DNA of 64,000 bases from Firmicutes bacterium UBA4881 (GCA_002399235.1 DHDH01000029.1:9563-73562); one strand, 5' to 3'. Positions 44,125 through 53,186 are shown, numbered from the stretch's first letter. A program made the numbers and translations. Notes: generated from the sequence alone by a model not told the origin.

Positions 44125-45504
44125 TTATTTTTCTACTGATCTAAGTGTACTTATGGCTTGGGCGGGTACATTGGTAGTGATTACAGTTACACCTTTTTCT
44201 TTTAACTGTTCCATAGTTTTTGTATTATCAACAGTCCAAGCCCAAAGTGCATAACCACGGTCTAAGAAATAAGCAGCTGTAGTCTTCGTAATAAGTGAGT
44301 AGTTAAGATCAAGGATCTTAGTGTTAGCTGCTTTAGCAATGCGCTCAATTTCATAATGATTAGCTGCACTACCAATTAAAATAGCTGCAGGTATTTCAGG
44401 TGCTATCTGAGTTACCTTGCGAACTGCCTCAGCATAGAAAGAAATAATTGCTACTTCGTTTTCCATACCTAGTTCATTTACTAGATTGATGACTTTCTCT
44501 TCAATGCCAACTTGTTTTAATTCAATTATTAAATTAGCTTTGCCCTTAGTCTCCAAGAGAACCTCTCTTAAAGTTGGCACTTGTTCACCTTTATACCTAG
44601 TTGATTTTTTACTGCCAGCATCTAGTTCACGAATCTCTTCTAAAGTCATTCTACTAATACTACCTGTACCATTTGTGGTACGGTTGACTGTATCGTCGTG
44701 CATGACGATAATTTCGCCATCTTTAGTTGCATGAACATCAATTTCCACGGAATCAGCACCAACAGCAATTGCTGATTTAATAGCTGCTAGGGTATTTTCA
44801 GGAGCTACTGAGGAGTTACCTCTATGGGCAACTATACGAGGAAACATTGGTCTAGCTTCATTGGCTACTTGCTTTTCTAGTTCAGCAAAGTCAGCACTAT
44901 TATAGGGTTCAATCAAAATATTATCAAAAGCTACTTTACAGCCATTAACGTGTAAACCAAAAACACCATTATCTCTGTATCCTGGCTCAGAAGCTGCAAA
45001 CATCAACTTATCGTTGATAAAGTAAAAGAAATAGTCACCTTTTACAGCTACTTTAATTCTATAAGTCTGATTTAATTGCATTCTCGAGGTAAAAGAAGCT
45101 GTACGTCTAACATCCCAATTACCATTAGGAGCTCTAAAAGCTAATTCCGTTCCATTTTGGGCGGTAGCGTTATGCCTAATAGTGAACATGTGGTAAGGTG
45201 GTGCACCATTTGTTGTTGATCTAAAGAAGATAGAAAACCAACGGGCTGAATCTACAGCTGAAAGGAATGTTGCATCTACAGAATAAACAAAATCACTCAT
45301 CTCAGGACCAAAAACCACACGTCCTTGGACTCCTCCACTAGGGCTTTCGCCAATTAAACGACCATCTTCAACATGCCATTTCCCTTCCACAACTTTAAAC
45401 CCTTCTGGCATACCTTCACCAGAAAAATCCTGCTGATAGGTAGCAAAGGCAGTGGAAGCTAGAGTTAGCATCACTGCTAGAACAAATAAATAAAACCTAC
45501 GCAT
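44125..45504 (-). CDS. Secreted glycerophosphodiester phosphodiesterase with N-terminal beta-sandwich domain
   Basis: A 459-residue exported protein. A signal peptide (FYLFVLAVMLTLASTAFA) precedes a domain of about 190 residues (YQQDFSGEGMPEGFKVVEG to VAFDNILIEPY) related to the LamG/DUF1080-type sugar-binding fold, then a GDPD catalytic domain. In the latter, VAHRGNSSVAPENT, DSVEIDVHATKDGEIIVMHD carry the catalytic histidines and acids. It hydrolyses glycerophosphodiesters outside the cell. The N-terminal domain has a near-duplicate alone in the next gene. Confidence 0.88.
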   Translation of the reverse strand: MRRFYLFVLAVMLTLASTAFATYQQDFSGEGMPEGFKVVEGKWHVEDGRLIGESPSGGVQGRVVFGPEMSDFVYSVDATFLSAVDSARWFSIFFRSTTNGAPPYHMFTIRHNATAQNGTELAFRAPNGNWDVRRTASFTSRMQLNQTYRIKVAVKGDYFFYFINDKLMFAASEPGYRDNGVFGLHVNGCKVAFDNILIEPYNSADFAELEKQVANEARPMFPRIVAHRGNSSVAPENTLAAIKSAIAVGADSVEIDVHATKDGEIIVMHDDTVNRTTNGTGSISRMTLEEIRELDAGSKKSTRYKGEQVPTLREVLLETKGKANLIIELKQVGIEEKVINLVNELGMENEVAIISFYAEAVRKVTQIAPEIPAAILIGSAANHYEIERIAKAANTKILDLNYSLITKTTAAYFLDRGYALWAWTVDNTKTMEQLKEKGVTVITTNVPAQAISTLRSVEK

Positions 45505-45644
45505 CCAAATTTCCCCCTTTTTTATAAAATTAATGTGGTGCTGTTTTAATTATCAGCACCACATTAATCAGCATTATTAATTAGCTAAAGTTATTTCAGT
45601 TCTTACAACTGAATTATTACACCTAAGAGTGCTTTTTCTATCTG

Positions 45645-46298
45645 TTATTCGATTTCGTTTTCATACTTAGCATATTTTGATTTATCAAAAGGCTCAATTT
45701 TAATATTATCAAAAGCTACCTTACTACCGTTTACATGCAGGCCAAAGATACCACTATCGCTGTAACCGGTTTCTTCAGCAGCAAATTGTAGTTCGTCATT
45801 GATAAAGTAGAAGAAGGTATCGCCTCTTACAGCCACTTTGATATTAAAAGTTTCGCCAATCTTCATAGCTTTCTCGTAAGGTTTTTTACGTCTAACATCC
45901 CAATTACCATTAGGAGCCCTAAAAGCTAATTCGGTACCATTTACAGCTGTCGCATTCTGCCTGATGGTAAACATGTGATAAGGAGCAGCGCCTGTCTCTG
46001 TGGATCTAAAGAAAATAGAAAACCAACGGCTAGGATCAACTGCTGAAAGATAGGTAATGTCGACAGAGTAGACAAAGTCTTCCATCTCAGGACCAAAAAC
46101 TACACGTCCTTGTACCGAAGCAGTAGGACTTTCGCCAATTAAACGACCATCCTCAACCACCCAATTACCCTCAACAATAGTAAAGTCATCTGGCATTTTA
46201 TCAATCGAGAAATCTTGGTTATAAGAAGCCAAAGCACTCAATGATAGAACTAGTAATACTGTAAAGACTACCCAACATCTTTTCCCCAAATTACTCAT
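45645..46298 (-). CDS. Secreted single-domain protein, paralogue of the GDPD N-terminal domain
   Basis: A protein of about 217 residues with a signal peptide (CWVVFTVLLVLSLSALASY) followed by the same ~190-residue beta-sandwich domain as the GDPD protein. GRLIGESP, VQGRVVFGPEM, SRWFSIFFRST, AFRAPNGNWDVRR and FGLHVNG are almost identical in both. Start uncertain: the ATG at 46298 directly abuts AAAGGGG, and a TTG just downstream is also possible. It was probably made by tandem duplication or loss of the GDPD half. Function unknown, perhaps carbohydrate binding. Confidence 0.82.
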   Translation of the reverse strand: MSNLGKRCWVVFTVLLVLSLSALASYNQDFSIDKMPDDFTIVEGNWVVEDGRLIGESPTASVQGRVVFGPEMEDFVYSVDITYLSAVDPSRWFSIFFRSTETGAAPYHMFTIRQNATAVNGTELAFRAPNGNWDVRRKKPYEKAMKIGETFNIKVAVRGDTFFYFINDELQFAAEETGYSDSGIFGLHVNGSKVAFDNIKIEPFDKSKYAKYENEIE

Positions 46299-46330
46299 CC
46301 CCTTTAGCAATTTGCTATTGCTTTACTTCT

Positions 46331-47032
46331 CTACTTATTTCCTGGTTCCTTCGCTTCTAAACTACTCCTTATTAATTTTGCGTTTTGCTTCCTATCCATC
46401 TCAATGCGTGAGACATAGGAACGCGATATACCTAAGCCCCTAGCAATTTCCCTTTGCGTATAGCGAATTCCATCTGCTAAACCATAACGAAGACGTAAAA
46501 TTAGTTTTTCTCTCGGTGTAAGGAAGGCAAGCTTTTCGTATAGCTTTTGGCGCTCCAAGCGGTCTTCAACCTCTTCTAATACCATTATGTCTGACGGAAG
46601 TACATCAATAAGTGAAAGCTCATTACCTTCTTTATCCGACCCGATTGGATCATAAAGATGTTGTTCTAATTTGGTTTTTTTGGCAGCTCGAAAGTGCATG
46701 AGTATTTCATTTTCAATACATCTAGCTACATAAGTCGCTAACCTTGAGCTTTTCTCAGCATCGAAAGTATTTACTCCCTTAATTAAACCAATAGTACCTA
46801 TGGAGATTAAATCCTCATTATCTTCGCCTTGCTCCGCATATTTTTTTACAATGTGTGCTACTAATCTGAGGTTCCTTTCAATTAATGTCCTCCTTGCTTC
46901 TTCATCCCCCTCGCCTAAGCGTTTGATCAACCGTTCTTCCTCTTCAGGCTCAAGGGGTTGGGGAAAAGTGCCACCAGAAACATGTGAAACAAAAAGAAGA
47001 GCTCCCAGTCTTAGCCTTGGCCTAAAGACCAT
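46331..47032 (-). CDS. sigK: RNA polymerase sporulation sigma factor SigK
   Basis: A 233-residue late mother-cell sigma factor, intact and uninterrupted. Region 1.2-2: GTFPQPLEPEEEERL, RNLRLVAHIVKKYAEQGED, DLISIGTIGLIKGVNTFD; region 4: LTPREKLILRLRYGLADG and YTQREIARGLGISRSYVSRIE. About 20 residues (RPRLRLGALLFVSHV) precede the core and resemble the pro-sequence removed by SpoIVFB. The ATG at 47032 has AGGAGG nine bases upstream. SigE is excluded by the pattern of the first 40 residues. Confidence 0.92.
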   Translation of the reverse strand: MVFRPRLRLGALLFVSHVSGGTFPQPLEPEEEERLIKRLGEGDEEARRTLIERNLRLVAHIVKKYAEQGEDNEDLISIGTIGLIKGVNTFDAEKSSRLATYVARCIENEILMHFRAAKKTKLEQHLYDPIGSDKEGNELSLIDVLPSDIMVLEEVEDRLERQKLYEKLAFLTPREKLILRLRYGLADGIRYTQREIARGLGISRSYVSRIEMDRKQNAKLIRSSLEAKEPGNK

Positions 47033-47177
47033 AAATTTCAACCTCCTGTAGTCAGCTAAAGTAGCATATGCTAAGAGAGCCCCTTATTGTGCCTGTACTC
47101 GCCCTCTACTGCTCATTTTGTACCGGCAGTACTTGCATTTTTTTACCATAAATAACTTTTTCTAACCAAGAAAAAAA

Positions 47178-47198
47178 GGGCCTCTCTTAGCTAGGCCC
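47178..47198 (-). terminator. Terminator of the mltG-U32 operon
   Basis: GGGCCT / AGGCCC stem with further pairing inside, followed by seven T on the minus strand, 11 nt after the U32 stop. Confidence 0.82.
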
Positions 47199-47208
47199 AA
47201 TAAGCTTG

Positions 47209-48384
47209 CTAAGATGAAGCCCCACCTATTACGCGTCTAATAAGACTCATTTTGGGTATTGGCGGTAAATCAGCTTGAACCTGCCAGTTAGGATGAGCCT
47301 CATAAACTTCTTCGCCATTTTTTCTCATAACTGGCCAAGTAATAAGATGTTGTTTCCCTTCTGGGGTTAATATCTCTAAAGTTTCTCCTGTTTTGATTGC
47401 TGTGCGTACAGCAATATGATCTTCTTCTACTACAGCAACAAAGTCTCGTGTACTTAAATAAGATTGAGAACTCTCTGGTGGTTTACCATATAAAAAACCT
47501 GTTGTAAAAGGTCTATGGCTTACCGATTCCACTAATTCAAAGCTCTTCTTAGGTATTGGTAGGCCGTTTTGCAAAGCGTCTAAGGCTAGTCTATAAGCGA
47601 GTGTAGTTACAGCAACATAGTGCACACTCTTCATACGTCCTTCAATTTTTAGAGATGCTACTCCAGCCTCTACTAGTTCTTGTAAACTATCTAGCAAACA
47701 AAGATCGCCAGGACTTAAGATGTAGGTACCTCTTTCATCCTCTTCAACTGGCATATACTGCCCTTCTCTAGTTTCTTCTGTTAAATGAAAACGCCAGCGA
47801 CAAGTGTGCGTACAATCTCCTCTATTGGCTGATCTTCCCGTTAGATAGGCGCTTAGAATGCACCGACCAGAATAAGCCATACACATTGCACCGTGAACAA
47901 ATACTTCAGTTTCCACTGCTTTAGCAATAGTACGGATCTTAGCCAAATCCAATTCCCTCGCTAAAACAATTCTTGTTGCTCCGAGTCTTTGCCAAGCTTG
48001 AGCTGCTCTCAAGCTTGTAGTATTAGCTTGGGTACTGATATGGAGCTCCATATTTGGAGCTATTCGCTTCACTGTTTCTAGAACACCAATATCGGAAACA
48101 ATTAGTGCGTCCGGGCCAATGTCCCTTAAATTTGCCACATACTCTTCTAGTTGCGGATATTCTTCATCAAAAAGATAGCTATTAACCACTACATATAGCT
48201 TTTTCTTTTTTCTATGAGCTAAAAGGACCCCTTCTTCAACCTCACTAAGAGCAAAATTGCCAGCTTGAGCTCTGAGTCCAAAGTGCTCACCTGCTAAATA
48301 AACAGCATCCGCTCCATAAGCTAGAGCAAATTTTAATTTTTCTAATGTCCCAGCTGGGGCAAGTAGTTCTGTCATGGTACTCAT
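47209..48384 (-). CDS. Peptidase U32 family protein
   Basis: A 391-residue protein of the U32 group, now known mainly as tRNA/rRNA hydroxylation factors (TrhP, RlhA). Landmarks are LLAPAGTLEKLKFALAYGADAVYL, EVFVHGAMCMAYSGRC (the signature with two cysteines), SANRGDCTHTCRW, and SLKIEGRMKS. Its start overlaps the mltG stop (ATGA). In Bacillus the matching pair is yrrN/yrrO; only one copy is seen here. Confidence 0.9.
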   Translation of the reverse strand: MSTMTELLAPAGTLEKLKFALAYGADAVYLAGEHFGLRAQAGNFALSEVEEGVLLAHRKKKKLYVVVNSYLFDEEYPQLEEYVANLRDIGPDALIVSDIGVLETVKRIAPNMELHISTQANTTSLRAAQAWQRLGATRIVLARELDLAKIRTIAKAVETEVFVHGAMCMAYSGRCILSAYLTGRSANRGDCTHTCRWRFHLTEETREGQYMPVEEDERGTYILSPGDLCLLDSLQELVEAGVASLKIEGRMKSVHYVAVTTLAYRLALDALQNGLPIPKKSFELVESVSHRPFTTGFLYGKPPESSQSYLSTRDFVAVVEEDHIAVRTAIKTGETLEILTPEGKQHLITWPVMRKNGEEVYEAHPNWQVQADLPPIPKMSLIRRVIGGASS

Positions 48385-49463
48385 TCCTTGCTATTTTGAC
48401 TTAGCATAATTCCATTGGTTCTTTGTACGGTGAGGTGTTCTGAGTAAGTGCGTGTAAAGATATGACTGCCATCACCTTTAGCTACAAAAAAGAGATATTC
48501 TGATAGTTGAGGATTAAAAACAGCTTCTAATGATTTCCTTCCTGGGTTAGCAACAGGACCAATAGGCAAACCAGGATAACGATAGGTGTTATATGGTGAA
48601 TCGATCTCTAAATCTTTATAAGTGAGTTTTGCAACCGGTTTTTCTAAAACATAAGTTACAGTTGCACAAGATTGTAAGTTCATACCGCGATCTAGACGTC
48701 TTAAAAACACACCAGCAATCAAAGGTCTTTCTGAATCAAGCATAGCTTCTTTTTCTACGACGGACGCAAGCGTAACTGCTTGATGTAAGGTTAACCTCCC
48801 TAAGGCAATAGGGTTTTCTGGATAAGTAGTATATAGTTCTTCGAGAACTTTCACCATCTGAGAATACATGCTATGATAAACCTCTTCAGCTTTGTCTAGG
48901 CTATAGTAATAGGTATCAGGGAAAAGATAACCTTCGGACGAATGAGGAGGGTTGTTAACAAATTCATTAATTATATTTTCTGGTAAGCGACTGTTTCTTA
49001 TAATCTCTATAAAAGGCTCTATTGGTGGAGCTTCTTTAGCCAACCGATTAGCTATTTGTTTTAAAGTATATCCTTCGGGAAAAGTAACCCTTTCTAACAC
49101 AGCTTGGCCATTAATCAAACTTTCAAGTACCTCAACAGGATTTAGTCCCGCTTTAATTAAAAAAGTACCTGCTTTTAATTGACGATCAAGTTTTCTTATT
49201 CTTGCATATGAACTAAGCATAAAAGCATCCGGAATAAGTTCTTTTTCTTCTAGCGAAGCCACCACTTGTTTGAGTCCAGAACCTGGTTTAACTGTAAAAG
49301 CAACGCTACTAATTACACTTGGTATATAAAGACGCTGATAACAATAATAACTAAGCCCAACAACGATAAGAAATAGAAACCATATTATTATCTGGTTGCT
49401 CTTCTTTTTTTGAGTTACTACATTTGGTTTAGCCATAGTTCGATTAGCAGAGTCAACTGCCAT
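48381..49463 (-). CDS. mltG: Endolytic transglycosylase MltG
   Basis: A 360-residue membrane-bound transglycosylase that ends nascent peptidoglycan strands. It has one N-terminal membrane helix (IIIWFLFLIVVGLSYYC), a LysM-like linker region, and the YceG domain with LASVVEKEAM (catalytic glutamate), PLIAGVFLRRL and YNTYRYPGLPIGPVANPG. All parts are intact. Confidence 0.95.
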   Translation of the reverse strand: MAVDSANRTMAKPNVVTQKKKSNQIIIWFLFLIVVGLSYYCYQRLYIPSVISSVAFTVKPGSGLKQVVASLEEKELIPDAFMLSSYARIRKLDRQLKAGTFLIKAGLNPVEVLESLINGQAVLERVTFPEGYTLKQIANRLAKEAPPIEPFIEIIRNSRLPENIINEFVNNPPHSSEGYLFPDTYYYSLDKAEEVYHSMYSQMVKVLEELYTTYPENPIALGRLTLHQAVTLASVVEKEAMLDSERPLIAGVFLRRLDRGMNLQSCATVTYVLEKPVAKLTYKDLEIDSPYNTYRYPGLPIGPVANPGRKSLEAVFNPQLSEYLFFVAKGDGSHIFTRTYSEHLTVQRTNGIMLSQNSKE

Positions 49464-49483
49464 CCCCCTTATTGTTATAAACT

Positions 49484-49506
49484 GCTCCCTAGCAATGCTA
49501 GGGAGC
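49484..49506 (-). terminator. Hairpin after the DUF1292 gene
   Basis: A perfect 10-bp stem (GCTCCCTAGC / GCTAGGGAGC, loop AAT) 16 nt after the DUF1292 stop. No long T tract follows on either strand, so it is either a weak terminator or an mRNA-stabilising hairpin. Confidence 0.6.
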
Positions 49507-49522
49507 TATCTAACCTCAAAAG

Positions 49523-49900
49523 TTATTCTTCTTCTTCGTCTTCGTCTTCGTCTTCGAAACCTTCTTCTAACTGTTCGCGAACAAATTCGACAACGCGATT
49601 AAGTTCCTCTTCATCTTCGATTGGATGAAGTTCTAGACTTTCTTCTTCACCAACTAGTTCCATAATCACAGTGGTTTCTTCATCTTCTAGTGAACCTAAA
49701 ACTGCATAGGATTTATCATCTAACTCTACTACAAAGATCATCTCAAAAGGATGCTCATTGCCGTCTTCATCTACTAAGATTACTACCTCGTTTTCGTGAT
49801 CGCAGCAATCGCAGTCGCAATCGTTCTCCATTTCCATAACTTCATCCTCATGGTCGCAACCGCAACCGCAACCACAGTCATGTTCATTTTTATGGCTCAT
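49523..49900 (-). CDS. DUF1292 protein with Cys/His-rich N-terminal extension
   Basis: A 125-residue, very acidic protein. Residues about 40-110 form the DUF1292 (YrzB-like) domain, including VVILVDEDGNEHPFEMIFVVE, which usually lies between ruvX and mltG. In front of it is an unusual extension (HDCGCGCGCDHED, then DCDCDCCDHE) with nine cysteines interleaved with aspartates and histidines, and the tail is a run of E and D. The extension looks metal-binding, but no function is known. Confidence 0.85.
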   Translation of the reverse strand: MSHKNEHDCGCGCGCDHEDEVMEMENDCDCDCCDHENEVVILVDEDGNEHPFEMIFVVELDDKSYAVLGSLEDEETTVIMELVGEEESLELHPIEDEEELNRVVEFVREQLEEGFEDEDEDEEEE

Positions 49901-49921
49901 TTATTATCATCCCTTTCTGTA

Positions 49922-49961
49922 ACGCCAGGTTTTTGCTAGAAGCCTCTAGCAAGGGTGGCGT
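49922..49961. other. Imperfect stem-loop in the ruvX/DUF1292 gap
   Basis: ACGCCA...TGGCGT outer arms and GCTAGA / TCTAGC inner arms with loop AGCC. There is no T tract. It lies in the leader of the DUF1292 gene on the minus strand; an mRNA structure is possible. Confidence 0.4.
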
Positions 49962-50028
49962 ATCCCTTGAGTTTATTTAAAGAGCGTTTCGTTAAGGCAA
50001 AAGATCTTAAGCGAATTGCTCCAAACCC

Positions 50029-50457
50029 CTAATTATTATCTTTCTGAATTCTTTTTCTGTCAATAAAACCTTGTAAAATATAAGCTGCAGCTACTTGATC
50101 TACTACCTTTTTTCTTTTTTTTCTGGAAAGATCAGCTTCAATCAAGACTTTTTCAACAGCCATGGTGCTTAATCTTTCGTCCCAGAAGTGCACAGTAAAA
50201 CCGACTTCTTCAAGTCTATTAGCAAACTGCCTAGTAAATTCGGCCCTTGGGCCTTCGGTTCCATTCATATTTTTAGGTAGTCCTAATACCAACTCGATCG
50301 GAGTATAGGGAGCGAGGATAGCCTTTAACTCTTCTATATCTGTAGCTATACTATTTTGTCTTCTTATTACTGTTAGAGGTTGGGCGGAAAAAAGTAACTC
50401 ATCACTTATTGCTACACCTATAGTTTTATCCCCTAAATCGAGCCCAGCATACCTCAT
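50029..50457 (-). CDS. ruvX: Putative pre-16S rRNA nuclease / Holliday junction resolvase-like RuvX (YqgF)
   Basis: A 142-residue RNase H-fold protein. The acidic active site lies in GLDLGDKTIGVAISD, with LPKNMNGTEGPRAEF, FWDERLSTM and DQVAAAYILQ complete. It is two bases from the aldo/keto reductase gene. Confidence 0.94.
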   Translation of the reverse strand: MRYAGLDLGDKTIGVAISDELLFSAQPLTVIRRQNSIATDIEELKAILAPYTPIELVLGLPKNMNGTEGPRAEFTRQFANRLEEVGFTVHFWDERLSTMAVEKVLIEADLSRKKRKKVVDQVAAAYILQGFIDRKRIQKDNN

Positions 50458-50459
50458 CG

Positions 50460-51407
50460 CTAAACCACCTTTATGGCAAACTCAGAACAGACAGAAGCAC
50501 AGTAACCACAGCAGATACACTTATTATGATCCACTACAGCTTTGCCATCTATAACTTTGATTGCACCCTGCCCACAACGCTTCTCACAAGCACCACAACC
50601 TACACACCAAAAATCGATATGGATTTTTCGCGGTTCTCTGGCCACTTTCTGCCACTCATCTTCTTGGGGTATCTTACTGGAAAACAACTGTAAATTCAAG
50701 TCTACTTCGCTTAATCTTCTCATACCTACAGCAACTGCAGCAAAGTTTGGCTTTTCCAGTATATAATTAAAGGCTTCTTTAGCTCTGGGAATAAGAGTAC
50801 CGCCTCCTAGAGCTTTCATAGCATAAAGGCCTTTCCCCAAGCTATAAGCAAACTCAGTAGCCTCTTCCATCTCTTCTCTTGTGCCATCTAAAATACCAAT
50901 TCCCGATAGATTAATTAAAGGGTGAATCACATCGATCTCTGGTAAAAGAGCTGCAGCATGTACAGCCTTAGTTGCATGGGTAGAGATACCTATAGCTCTA
51001 ATCTGTCCCTGCGATTTAGCCCACACTAAATAGTCTAAAGCTCGGCGATGACCTTTTAAAGTAAGACCTGATTCTTGTTCGTGAAGCATGAACACATCTA
51101 TAACATCGCGCTGTAGTTTCTCTCTAGCTTCTTCCACAGCTTGTTTCATCTCATCAAAATCAACTGCATAAGATTTGGAAACTATAATAACCTTATCTTC
51201 ATAACCTTTAATACCCTCACGGATATGATCATATGTGCCATAGAGCTGCGCTGTATCAATAAAATTTACACCGTGCTCTAAGGCATAGTGGATAACTCTC
51301 CCACCTTCTTCGGGTGAAAGATTAGCTTGTAAAGGACCGACTGTGAGGGCTCCAAAACAAAGCCTAGAAACTTTAAAACCCGTATTCCCTAAAATTCTAT
51401 ATTCCAA
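50460..51407 (-). CDS. Aldo/keto reductase with C-terminal 2[4Fe-4S] ferredoxin domain
   Basis: A 315-residue fusion typical of anaerobes. The AKR barrel starts with YRILGNTGFKVSRLCFGAL and has the catalytic tetrad region NFIDTAQLYGTYD. Two ferredoxin motifs, CVGCGACEKRC and CICCGYCASVC, end the protein. The electron partner and substrate are unknown. The ferredoxin tail fits an obligate anaerobe. Confidence 0.92.
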   Translation of the reverse strand: MEYRILGNTGFKVSRLCFGALTVGPLQANLSPEEGGRVIHYALEHGVNFIDTAQLYGTYDHIREGIKGYEDKVIIVSKSYAVDFDEMKQAVEEAREKLQRDVIDVFMLHEQESGLTLKGHRRALDYLVWAKSQGQIRAIGISTHATKAVHAAALLPEIDVIHPLINLSGIGILDGTREEMEEATEFAYSLGKGLYAMKALGGGTLIPRAKEAFNYILEKPNFAAVAVGMRRLSEVDLNLQLFSSKIPQEDEWQKVAREPRKIHIDFWCVGCGACEKRCGQGAIKVIDGKAVVDHNKCICCGYCASVCSEFAIKVV

Positions 51408-51446
51408 ACTAGCGCGCCAACCCGGCGCACCACCACCTTCCGAGAA

Positions 51447-52916
51447 TTACAAACCTGTTGTCTTCTGATTAGAAGATAGTACTCCTTTGTTAGTACTAGA
51501 CTTAAAATCACTGGAAACAACAACCTTAATCCATTCTTTTCGTTTCGGTAAAGTATCACCTTTTAGACCTTCTACAGCCATTACTGCTTGGTCCGCAATT
51601 AATTCTGTAGCTTCACTAATTTTTAACCCAGCAATATTAGAAGCTACTTCCTCGGGTTTTATGCTGTAGTATAGGTCCATTGCTACTACTACCTTAGCTA
51701 GACTTTCATCGATACTAGCGGTGAGAATATTAGCTGTATCAGGCTTTATTAACAAGTTTTGGGGAAGATATTCTGGTAAAACAACCTGAGCTTGCCTGAG
51801 TAACTCCTCTTTTGCGATCTTCTTTAGCGATATTGTTTGTGTAGCTGTTGCCCTAACAGTTGGCGCAAAAGCACCTTCCTCTACATCAAACTCAACTTCC
51901 ACATCAGATTTTGTCTCACTACCTACAACTGGAAATTCATATGGATGAAGTTTGATCTCTTCTGTAGATAGAAGTTCAATAGCTGCCTTTTTTGCAGCTT
52001 CCCTGTCAGCTAATGTTACCACAGGCTTTTTCTCACTTTTACCACCAGAAACCGGCTTTGTATTTCGTACCGTAATATCCTTATAATTTCCAGCTAGTAA
52101 ACTAATTTCGCCAGCAATTACATTATATTCTGCACCTAATTCTTTAGCTTCTATATAGCCAAGTGCTTGTCCAGCGGTTTGGCTAGAACGGATATCTAGT
52201 ACATAAACAACTTCAGCTCCAGGTACTAAAACGTCCTCTTTTAGCAAGTAGACTCGACCCTTTTTCGTTTTAATTTCGGTACCTTTAGCTAATTTAAGTT
52301 GCTTGGTATTTTGATTAAAGAAAATGACTTCACCTTTTGCTCTCTCGGTACCAACCATTTTACTACCTGTAGTTGGAACAGTAGCAACCATTTTCACTTC
52401 TTGCGACTCTAATTCAGGGTTCATATCTTGAAGAGAAAGGGTAATCTCCTTGTTTTCCCTTATTAGATTGGGGTAAACGGTTATTGTAACTTTAGGAAGT
52501 AACCAATACCGTAAACCCCATTGTAAACCTACAAGTAAGCTAAAAACTACAAAAGCTGCAATCAAAGTAGTTCTCACCCACATAGGTAGCTTTGATTTAG
52601 AGCTTTTTCTTGCTCGACTGTATATTTTAGTTGCCTCGCTTGGCTCTTTAAAAAATGCTTCAATAGAATCAGAAGTATTGATCCTATATTTATCTGCTAA
52701 TTCTTGAAGTCTTTTGTCTTTGGTTAAAAGTACCAATGTTTTATTTTCTTCACGAGCATAGTGTGCTAAAAGTCTTAAGTTATCTTCGTTGGAAAAGAGA
52801 AGAGGACCAGTAGATATACGAATGAACACTAATGTTTCTAAAGTGTTCTGCAATTTTTGCACAACAGAGGCTACCGTATCCTCTGACCTAATTTCGTATA
52901 AATAATATCCTTGCAC
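51447..52916 (-). CDS. Single-pass membrane protein, baseplate J-like C-terminal region
   Basis: A 489-residue protein. A cytoplasmic N-terminal domain (1-110) with TLETLVFIRISTG and TLVLLTKDKRLQELADKY looks like a nucleotide-free Rossmann-like fold. A membrane helix (TTLIAAFVVFSLLVGLQW) follows, and then a long extracytoplasmic region with EVIFFNQNTKQLKLAKGTEIKTKKG, which resembles the beta-rich part of baseplate J/gp47-type proteins. Clostridia often carry such a gene near ruvX/alaS. Role not recognised; a phage origin is not evident. Confidence 0.6.
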   Translation of the reverse strand: MQGYYLYEIRSEDTVASVVQKLQNTLETLVFIRISTGPLLFSNEDNLRLLAHYAREENKTLVLLTKDKRLQELADKYRINTSDSIEAFFKEPSEATKIYSRARKSSKSKLPMWVRTTLIAAFVVFSLLVGLQWGLRYWLLPKVTITVYPNLIRENKEITLSLQDMNPELESQEVKMVATVPTTGSKMVGTERAKGEVIFFNQNTKQLKLAKGTEIKTKKGRVYLLKEDVLVPGAEVVYVLDIRSSQTAGQALGYIEAKELGAEYNVIAGEISLLAGNYKDITVRNTKPVSGGKSEKKPVVTLADREAAKKAAIELLSTEEIKLHPYEFPVVGSETKSDVEVEFDVEEGAFAPTVRATATQTISLKKIAKEELLRQAQVVLPEYLPQNLLIKPDTANILTASIDESLAKVVVAMDLYYSIKPEEVASNIAGLKISEATELIADQAVMAVEGLKGDTLPKRKEWIKVVVSSDFKSSTNKGVLSSNQKTTGL

Positions 52917-52934
52917 TGCTTCTGCCTCCTCTAG

Positions 52935-53186
52935 CTATTTTTTCATATAGCCACGCACTAGTTCTTCTACCAGTGCATCACGACTAACGCTACGAATAAG
53001 TGTACGCGCGTTATTATGGTTGGTGATGTACGTAGGATCCCCACTCATCAAATAGCCTACGAGCTGGCTCACAGGCTCATACCCTTTCTCTTCTAAAGCT
53101 TTATAAATTTCACGAATAATCTCACCAGCACCGTTTTTCAACTCGTCTGCCGAAAAACGCATGGTGCTATCTGATACTTCAGCCAT
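52935..53186 (-). CDS. ireB: IreB family regulatory phosphoprotein
   Basis: An 83-residue protein of the former DUF965 family. It has STMRFSADELKN, the threonines phosphorylated by IreK-type kinases being in this N-terminal part, then LEEKGYEPVSQLVGYLMSGDPTYITNHNNAR. The ATG at 53186 gives the standard MAEVSDSTMRF start. It lies between alaS and the ruvX group as is usual. Confidence 0.94.
   Translation of the reverse strand: MAEVSDSTMRFSADELKNGAGEIIREIYKALEEKGYEPVSQLVGYLMSGDPTYITNHNNARTLIRSVSRDALVEELVRGYMKK

Noticed and set aside
49523..49560. Short tandem repeat (TCTTCG units)
   Set aside because: It only encodes the run of E and D at the end of the DUF1292 protein; no sign of a separate repeat element.
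49410..49628. Plus-strand serine-rich open frame
   Set aside because: It is the complement of the acidic C-terminal codons of the DUF1292 gene; its serine run is a by-product of GAA/GAG codons.
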